Notes under the pieces: generated by a model
What the model was told of the DNA's origin: nothing
Seen by the model: the letters and a program-made list of their open reading frames with translations, nothing else
Database searches by the model: none
Shown here: positions 57,652 through 64,000 of the stretch, one piece after another
Position numbering within the stretch: the first letter of the stretch is position 1
Layout of the letters: each line of letters begins with the position of its first letter
NCBI RefSeq assembly: GCF_014650435.1
Contig: NZ_BMUY01000001.1
Coordinates: 248,001 to 312,000 of the forward strand
Direction of reading: 5' to 3'
Length of the DNA: 64,000 bases
Origin: Streptomyces tendae
GTDB taxonomy: Bacteria; Actinomycetota; Actinomycetes; Streptomycetales; Streptomycetaceae
Position numbers and translations under genes: made by a program

Positions 57652-58566
57652 GTGATCGAGGCTCGTCATCTCCGCGTGCTGCGCGCCGTGGCATCGACCG
57701 GTTCCTTCTCCGCCGCCGGGCGCGAGCTGGGCTGCACCCAGCCGGCCGTCAGCCAGCAGATGAAGGCCCTGGAGTCCTCCGTCGGCACGCCCCTGCTCGT
57801 GCGCACCGGACGCGAGATGCGGCTGACCCAGGCCGGAGAGGCGCTGGTGCGGCACGCCGCCGGGATCATCGCCGGGCTCACCGCGGCCGAGGAGGAGGTC
57901 GCCGCGATCGCCGGGCTGCGCGCCGGGCGGGTCCGGCTGGTCTCCTTCCCCAGCGGCAGCTCCACCCTCGTACCGACCGCCCTGGCCGCGCTGCGCGCCG
58001 CGCACCCCGGCACCCGGGTCTCCCTGGAGGAGGCCGAGCCGCCGAACTCCGTCGAGCTGCTGCGCGAGGGCGACTGCGACGTGGCCCTCGCCTTCCGCTA
58101 CGAGGGCGCGGCCGGCGCCGAGGAGTGGGACGACCTCGTCGTACGGCCGCTGCTGACCGACCGGCTGGTTGCGCTGGTCCCGGACGGGCACCGGCTCGCC
58201 CGTACCGAGGGGTCGGTGGCCATCGGGGAGCTGGCCCGGGAGTCCTGGATCGCGGGCTGCCCGCGCTGTCGCGGTCAGCTGGTCGAGGTGTGCGAAGGTG
58301 CCGGGTTCTCTCCCCGCATCGACTTCGCGACCGACGACTACCCGGCGGTGGTCGGCCTGGTCGGTGCGGGCCTCGGCGTGGCCGTGCTGCCCCAGCTCGC
58401 CGTCGAGTCCGTACGGCCCCGGGGGGTGCGGACGGTCGCGCTGGAGCCGGCCGTGCGGCGGGAGATCGTCGCGCTCACGCTGCCCGACCTGGCGCAGGTG
58501 CCGGCGGTGGTGGCGACCCTGGACGAGCTGGCCCGGGCGGGGGCGCGCCAGTCGGCGGCGCGCTGA
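57652..58566 (+). CDS. LysR-family transcriptional regulator
   Basis: 304 residues. Winged helix: HLRVLRAVASTGSFSAAGRE and CTQPAVSQQMKALESSVGTP, then a periplasmic-type effector domain (VRLVSFPSGSSTLVPTALAA; GLVGAGLGVAVLPQLAVESV). GTG 57652 start with TATCCT 7 bases upstream. Divergent from the MOSC gene with 81 bases between starts, the classical layout for a LysR protein and its target. Confidence 0.92.
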   Translation: MIEARHLRVLRAVASTGSFSAAGRELGCTQPAVSQQMKALESSVGTPLLVRTGREMRLTQAGEALVRHAAGIIAGLTAAEEEVAAIAGLRAGRVRLVSFPSGSSTLVPTALAALRAAHPGTRVSLEEAEPPNSVELLREGDCDVALAFRYEGAAGAEEWDDLVVRPLLTDRLVALVPDGHRLARTEGSVAIGELARESWIAGCPRCRGQLVEVCEGAGFSPRIDFATDDYPAVVGLVGAGLGVAVLPQLAVESVRPRGVRTVALEPAVRREIVALTLPDLAQVPAVVATLDELARAGARQSAAR

Positions 58567-58658
58567 GCGCGTCGGGGAGTCACACACCGACCGCGTCGGG
58601 GTGTCCTGCACCGGGCTGTCGAGAGCCTTTCGTCGCCTTCTTTCAGAGAAACGTTCCT

Positions 58659-58997
58659 TCAGTGAGGGGCGGCCGCCTCCCCGCCGGCCGACGCCGAGGC
58701 CGTCGCCGCCACCAGGCGGTTGCGGGCCCGTCCCATCAGTTCTTCGCGCTCGTCCTCGGTCAGCCCGCCCCACACGCCGTACGGCTCACGCACCGCCAGC
58801 GCGTGCGCCGCGCACTCGGCGCGGACCGGGCACCTCATGCAGACCTCCTTGGCCGAGTTCTCGCGAGCGCTCCGTGCCGCACCGCGTTCGCCTTCCGGAT
58901 GGAAGAAGAGCGAGCTGTCCACCCCGCGGCACGCAGCCAGGAGCTGCCAGTCCCACAGGTCCGCGTTCGGTCCGGGAAGGCGGGAGAAATCTGCCAT
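58659..58997 (-). CDS. whiD: WhiB-family iron-sulphur regulator WhiD
   Basis: 112 residues, MADFSRLPGPNADLWDWQLL. The four Fe-S ligands are Cys23, Cys53, Cys56 and Cys62 (AACRGVD; KEVCMRCPVRAECAAH), followed by GVWGG and a basic tail. This is the WhiD sequence type, required for late sporulation; WhiB-like proteins bind the principal sigma factor. It is divergent from bldM, as in other Streptomyces. RBS AAGGGG precedes the ATG. Confidence 0.95.
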   Translation of the reverse strand: MADFSRLPGPNADLWDWQLLAACRGVDSSLFFHPEGERGAARSARENSAKEVCMRCPVRAECAAHALAVREPYGVWGGLTEDEREELMGRARNRLVAATASASAGGEAAAPH

Positions 58998-59378
58998 TGC
59001 GTGACCCCTTGTAGCCGTTCTGGGTGGATACGGTGTCCACGACCGTACAACTACGATCTAAGGAGATGAAAATATGACTCATTGCGAATCTAGCCGCAGA
59101 CACCAGCGAAGTGGAAGAAAAGCGGCTGAATGGGGCACCGCTTGTGATGAAACGGCGCGGGTCCGACGCGCATGTCTGCTGCGTGGCGGCCCCCTCACGT
59201 AGAGTGCCGAAGACGACACACAGCCCCGTAACTCTTTCGAGTGACCATCGTTGAGAGTGCGGAGGCGGTTGAAGGAACAAGTGCTCGGGCGGGCGTCCGG
59301 GACGGTCGACCGCACAGGTGACGATTTCGTACCAGCCTGGAGGCTCAACGTGACGCGCAAGAGCTGCGGAGGACGGCC
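58998..59378. promoter_or_regulatory. Divergent whiD-bldM control region
   Basis: 381 bases with no gene. A BldN-type promoter for bldM lies at 59227-59254, leaving about 118 bases of leader. The whiD side holds A+T-richer DNA (59046-59090) likely to contain its promoters, but I cannot assign a consensus. Further bldM promoter activity may lie closer to the ATG. Confidence 0.6.
59227..59254 (+). promoter_or_regulatory. Sigma-BldN promoter of bldM
   Basis: CGTAAC (59227-59232) and CGTTGA (59249-59254), spacer 16, equal to the BldN consensus. Confidence 0.8.
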
Positions 59379-59990
59379 ATGACTTCCGTCCTCGTCTGCG
59401 ACGACTCCCCGCTTGCCCGAGAGGCGCTCCGCCGTGCGGTCGCGACCGTGCCCGGCGTCGAGCGCGTGACGACGGCCGCCAACGGCGAGGAAGTCCTCCG
59501 CCGCTGGGGAGCCGACCGCTCGGACCTGATTCTGATGGACGTGCGCATGCCCGGTCTGGGCGGCGTCGAGACCGTCCGGCGGCTGCTGTCCGCCGACCCC
59601 GGCGCGCGCATCATCATGCTCACCGTCGCCGAGGACCTGGACGGCGTGGCCCTCGCGGTCGCCGCCGGTGCCCGTGGCTACCTGCACAAGGACGCCTCGC
59701 GCGCCGAGCTGCGCGCCACCGTGACCCAGGCCCTCGCCGACCCGACCTGGCGGCTCGCCCCGCGCCGGCTGCGCTCGGCCGAGATGGGTGCCGCGCCCAC
59801 CCTCACCGCGCGTGAGATCCAGGTGCTCGAGGGCATGAGCCACGGCCGCTCCAACGCGGAGATCGGCCGCGAGCTGTTCCTCTCCGAGGACACCGTCAAG
59901 ACCCACGCCCGTCGGCTCTTCAAGAAGCTCGGCGCCTCGGACCGGGCGCACGCCGTGGCGCTCGGCTTCCGGTGGGGCCTGGTCCGCTAG
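59379..59990 (+). CDS. bldM: Developmental response regulator BldM
   Basis: 203 residues. Receiver domain: DD at 8-9, Asp54 in LILMDVRMPG, Lys in GARGYLHKDAS. DNA-binding LuxR/FixJ domain: LTAREIQVLEGMSHGRSNAE and LSEDTVKTHARRLFKKLGAS. It is an orphan regulator (no kinase nearby) of aerial growth and sporulation, acting as homodimer or with WhiI. Positioned behind a BldN-type promoter and divergent from whiD. Confidence 0.96.
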   Translation: MTSVLVCDDSPLAREALRRAVATVPGVERVTTAANGEEVLRRWGADRSDLILMDVRMPGLGGVETVRRLLSADPGARIIMLTVAEDLDGVALAVAAGARGYLHKDASRAELRATVTQALADPTWRLAPRRLRSAEMGAAPTLTAREIQVLEGMSHGRSNAEIGRELFLSEDTVKTHARRLFKKLGASDRAHAVALGFRWGLVR

Positions 59991-60181
59991 GAGCGCCCCC
60001 GTGCGAGGGAGTCCGAAAGGACCCGTCGGGGATGCGACTTTCCCCGCTTATCGCGAGGTGAGCGGGGGTGACAAGGCGACCCGCCGGGTGCCCGCTGCTC
60101 GTTTCGCCGCGGATGACGCATCCTTGAGGTGTGGAGTTCCTCGGGGACGAGTCGGTCGAGCGGAAGGGGAGGGCGCAGGGG

Positions 60182-60859
60182 ATGAGTTCCGGCGCACCTG
60201 CTCATAACGCTTCGGTGCACAACAACAGGCACGAAGCCACGGATCGGACGGCCGCAAGGCACGATGGACCGATGCGTGACGACGAGACGCCCCCGGACCA
60301 GGGGACGGTAGGTGGGCTCGTCCACCGCGCCGTGGACGGGGACGAGCAGGCCACGCACGACCTGCTCGCCCATGTCCACCCCCTGGCGCTGCGCTACTGC
60401 CGTACGCGCCTGTCCCGGCTGCCCGGTGACGCCCGGCACTTCGTCGAGGACCTCGCCCAGGAGGTCTGCGTCGCGGTGCTGCTCGCGCTGCCCCGCTACA
60501 AGGACACCGGACGCCCCTTCGAGGCGTTCGTCTTCGCCATCGCCGCCCACAAGGTCGCCGACCTCCAGCGCGCCGCGATGCGCCACCCCGGCTCGACCGC
60601 CGTCCCGTCCGACGAGATGCCCGAGCGGCCGGACGACTCGCTGGGCCCCGAGGAGCGGGCGCTGCTCAACAGCGACGCCGCCTGGGCCAAGAAACTCCTG
60701 GCCAACCTGCCGGAGAACCAGCGCGAGCTGCTCCTGCTGCGCATCGCGGTCGGACTCACGGCCGAGGAGACCGGGCAGATGTTGGGAATGTCACCAGGGG
60801 CGGTGCGGGTCGCCCAGCACCGGGCGCTGAGCCGGCTGCGGGCGCTGGCGGAGCAGTAG
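60182..60859 (+). CDS. shbA: ECF sigma factor ShbA
   Basis: 225 residues from ATG 60182 (GGGAGGG and GCAGGGG upstream); GTG 60131 and ATG 60272 are alternatives. Sigma region 2 [20 protein letters not shown], and region 4 [20 protein letters not shown] with [20 protein letters not shown]. By place between bldM and guaB it is the orthologue of ShbA, the ECF factor that drives transcription of the principal sigma gene hrdB in S. griseus. The N-terminal ~60 residues are not conserved-looking. Confidence 0.82.
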   Translation: MSSGAPAHNASVHNNRHEATDRTAARHDGPMRDDETPPDQGTVGGLVHRAVDGDEQATHDLLAHVHPLALRYCRTRLSRLPGDARHFVEDLAQEVCVAVLLALPRYKDTGRPFEAFVFAIAAHKVADLQRAAMRHPGSTAVPSDEMPERPDDSLGPEERALLNSDAAWAKKLLANLPENQRELLLLRIAVGLTAEETGQMLGMSPGAVRVAQHRALSRLRALAEQ

Positions 60860-60971
60860 GGCGCGCGGCGCCCGGCGAGGGTCCGCCTCGTACGGAAGCG
60901 GCTCTCGTGCAAAAACACGAAGGTCGCACGCTTCCTTGATCGTGGAATGACCCACGTCCACTTCCCGTTAG

Positions 60972-62519
<1,548 letters not shown>

Positions 62520-62564
62520 GCGGCCGTACGGTCGTAGCAAGCAAGTACACGGGCAGCAGCCTCC

Positions 62565-62597
62565 GAGGGCGGCTCCGGAGTATCCGGGGCCGCCCTC
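62565..62597 (+). terminator. 14-bp hairpin after guaB
   Basis: GAGGGCGGCTCCGG pairs with CCGGGGCCGCCCTC (one wobble) around AGTAT. Separates guaB from its paralogue. Confidence 0.65.
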
Positions 62598-62666
62598 TGC
62601 GGTGCCCCGGCGCACCCGTCGGGGATACTGGAAGGCGCTGCAACGCATCAGGGAAAGGCCACAGAC

Positions 62667-63791
62667 GTGACTGAGATCGAGATCGGGCGCGGCAAGCGCG
62701 GCCGCCGGGCGTACGCCTTCGACGACATCGCCGTCGTCCCCAGCCGCCGTACGCGGGACCCGAAGGAGGTCTCGATCGCCTGGCAGATCGACGCCTACCG
62801 CTTCGAGCTGCCGTTCCTGGCCGCTCCCATGGACTCGGTCGTCTCCCCGGCCACCGCCATCCGCATCGGCGAGCTGGGCGGCCTCGGCGTCCTCAACCTG
62901 GAAGGGCTCTGGACCCGGCACGAGGACCCGCAGCCGCTGCTCGACGAGATCGCCGAGCTGGACACCGACAACGCGACCCGCCGCCTCCAGGAGATCTACG
63001 CCGCTCCCATCAAGGAGGAGCTGATCGGGCAGCGCATCAAGGAGGTGCGCGACTCGGGCGTGGTCACCGCCGCCGCGCTCTCCCCGCAGCGCACCGCCCA
63101 GTTCTCCAAGGCCGTCGTGGACGCGGGCGTCGACATCTTCGTCATCCGCGGCACCACCGTCTCCGCGGAGCACGTCTCCGGCTCGCACGAGCCGCTGAAC
63201 CTGAAGCAGTTCATCTACGAACTCGACGTCCCGGTGATCGTCGGCGGCTGCGCCACCTACACCGCCGCCCTGCACCTGATGCGCACCGGCGCCGCGGGCG
63301 TCCTCGTCGGCTTCGGCGGCGGCGCCGCCCACACCACGCGCAACGTGCTGGGCATCCAGGTGCCCATGGCCACCGCGGTCGCCGACGTGGCCGCGGCCCG
63401 CCGGGACTACATGGACGAGTCCGGCGGCCGGTACGTGCACGTCATCGCCGACGGCGGCGTCGGCTGGTCCGGCGACCTGCCCAAGGCCATCGCCTGCGGC
63501 GCCGACTCCGTGATGATGGGCTCCCCGCTGGCCCGCGCGACCGACGCGCCGGGCAAGGGCAACCACTGGGGCATGGAGGCCGTCAACGAGGAGCTGCCGC
63601 GCGGCAAGAAGGTCGACCTCGGCACGGTCGGCACCATCGAGGAGATCCTCACCGGCCCGTCCCGCAACCCCGACGGCTCGATGAACTTCTTCGGCGCCCT
63701 GCGCCGCGCCATGGCCACCACCGGCTACAGCGAGCTGAAGGAGTTCCAGCGCGTCGAGGTCACGGTCGCGGACTCGCAGCACCGGCGGTAG
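62667..63791 (+). CDS. guaB3: GuaB3-type IMP dehydrogenase-like protein
   Basis: 374 residues, a TIM barrel without CBS domains. It keeps the nucleotide-phosphate part (VIADGGVGWSGDLPKAIACG; MMGSPLARA), but the loop that carries the catalytic Cys in GuaB reads GGGAAHTTRNVLGIQ, with no Cys. This is the actinobacterial GuaB3 subfamily. A GuaB-like reaction is therefore unlikely; a regulatory or altered redox role is possible. GTG 62667 start, 147 bases after guaB. Confidence 0.93.
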   Translation: MTEIEIGRGKRGRRAYAFDDIAVVPSRRTRDPKEVSIAWQIDAYRFELPFLAAPMDSVVSPATAIRIGELGGLGVLNLEGLWTRHEDPQPLLDEIAELDTDNATRRLQEIYAAPIKEELIGQRIKEVRDSGVVTAAALSPQRTAQFSKAVVDAGVDIFVIRGTTVSAEHVSGSHEPLNLKQFIYELDVPVIVGGCATYTAALHLMRTGAAGVLVGFGGGAAHTTRNVLGIQVPMATAVADVAAARRDYMDESGGRYVHVIADGGVGWSGDLPKAIACGADSVMMGSPLARATDAPGKGNHWGMEAVNEELPRGKKVDLGTVGTIEEILTGPSRNPDGSMNFFGALRRAMATTGYSELKEFQRVEVTVADSQHRR

Positions 63792-63806
63792 CCGCCACGG
63801 CATGTG

Positions 63807-63843
63807 AAGGGGCCGGTCACCTGATGGGTGACCGGCCCCTTTC
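63807..63843 (+). terminator. Rho-independent terminator after guaB3
   Basis: AAGGGGCCGGTCACC and GGTGACCGGCCCCTT form a perfect 15-bp stem around TGATG, running into TTTCG. The remaining 157 bases of the window show no gene. Confidence 0.88.
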
Positions 63844-64000
63844 GCGTGCTCGGGGGCTCTTGAGGGGGCGCGCGACGTGGCATGGGGGCGTGCGGTGGTG
63901 TTCGGGGTGAATACGCCCGGGAGGGCCGTGCCGGATCGGTAATGTCCCTGCTCGGCGACCCAGTTCTCTGGGGCGCCCCCTTCCAAGGAACCGTTCCGGA

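Noticed and set aside
60898..60925. Terminator after shbA from CGTG...CACG
   Set aside because: Only 4-5 pairs around CAAAAA; too weak to call.

Overview
The window is about 64 kb of high-G+C chromosomal DNA from a Streptomyces. The evidence is the complete S10-spc-alpha ribosomal protein cluster in actinomycete order without rpsD, the adjacent sporulation regulators whiD and bldM, GTG starts with 4-base overlaps, many leaderless promoters and dispersed repeats of streptomycete type. No rRNA, tRNA, CRISPR array, insertion sequence or integrase was recognised.

Layout. 1-1230: broken end of a SpoIIE-like phosphatase, an unknown protein and an orphan barstar-like protein. 1347-6691: a polymorphic-toxin locus, made of a 1,521-residue RHS protein with a type VII-secretion-like N-terminus and an unrecognised C-terminal tip, plus a putative immunity protein in A+T-richer DNA. 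7126-23526: rpsJ to rplO, secY, adk, map, infA, rpmJ, rpsM, rpsK, rpoA and rplQ, with strong hairpins at rpsQ/rplN and rplO/secY. 23667-29509: truA, two membrane proteins, rplM-rpsI and glmM. 29637-37840: a DUF389 protein, coaA, a lipoprotein, glmS, an NAD(P)HX repair enzyme, an XRE-cupin regulator and acpS, with two intergenic minisatellites. 37952-44836: alr, a hydrolase, tsaE, a small ORF behind a possible iron box, a degenerate L,D-transpeptidase-like protein, then the coupled run tsaB-rimI-tsaD and a small gene. 44930-51953: a LacI regulator, an LCP protein, a DGPF/ECF42 sigma pair with its predicted promoter, a methyltransferase and two coupled polysaccharide-deacetylase lipoproteins. 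52165-54416: two CIRCE operators, groES and groEL1. 54629-58566: unknown protein, SDR, MOSC protein and LysR regulator. 58659-63791: whiD, bldM (behind a BldN-type promoter), shbA, guaB and a guaB3-type paralogue.

How the genes work together. Most of the window is growth machinery: ribosome, RNA polymerase alpha, Sec translocon, protein maturation, tRNA t6A synthesis, cell-wall precursors (glmM, glmS, alr), CoA/ACP chemistry, chaperonin and GMP synthesis. Developmental and stress regulators sit among them. The accessory content is concentrated in the first 6.7 kb. The most novel material is the RHS tip with its immunity gene, the iron-box small ORF, the catalytically degenerate homologues and the repeat families.
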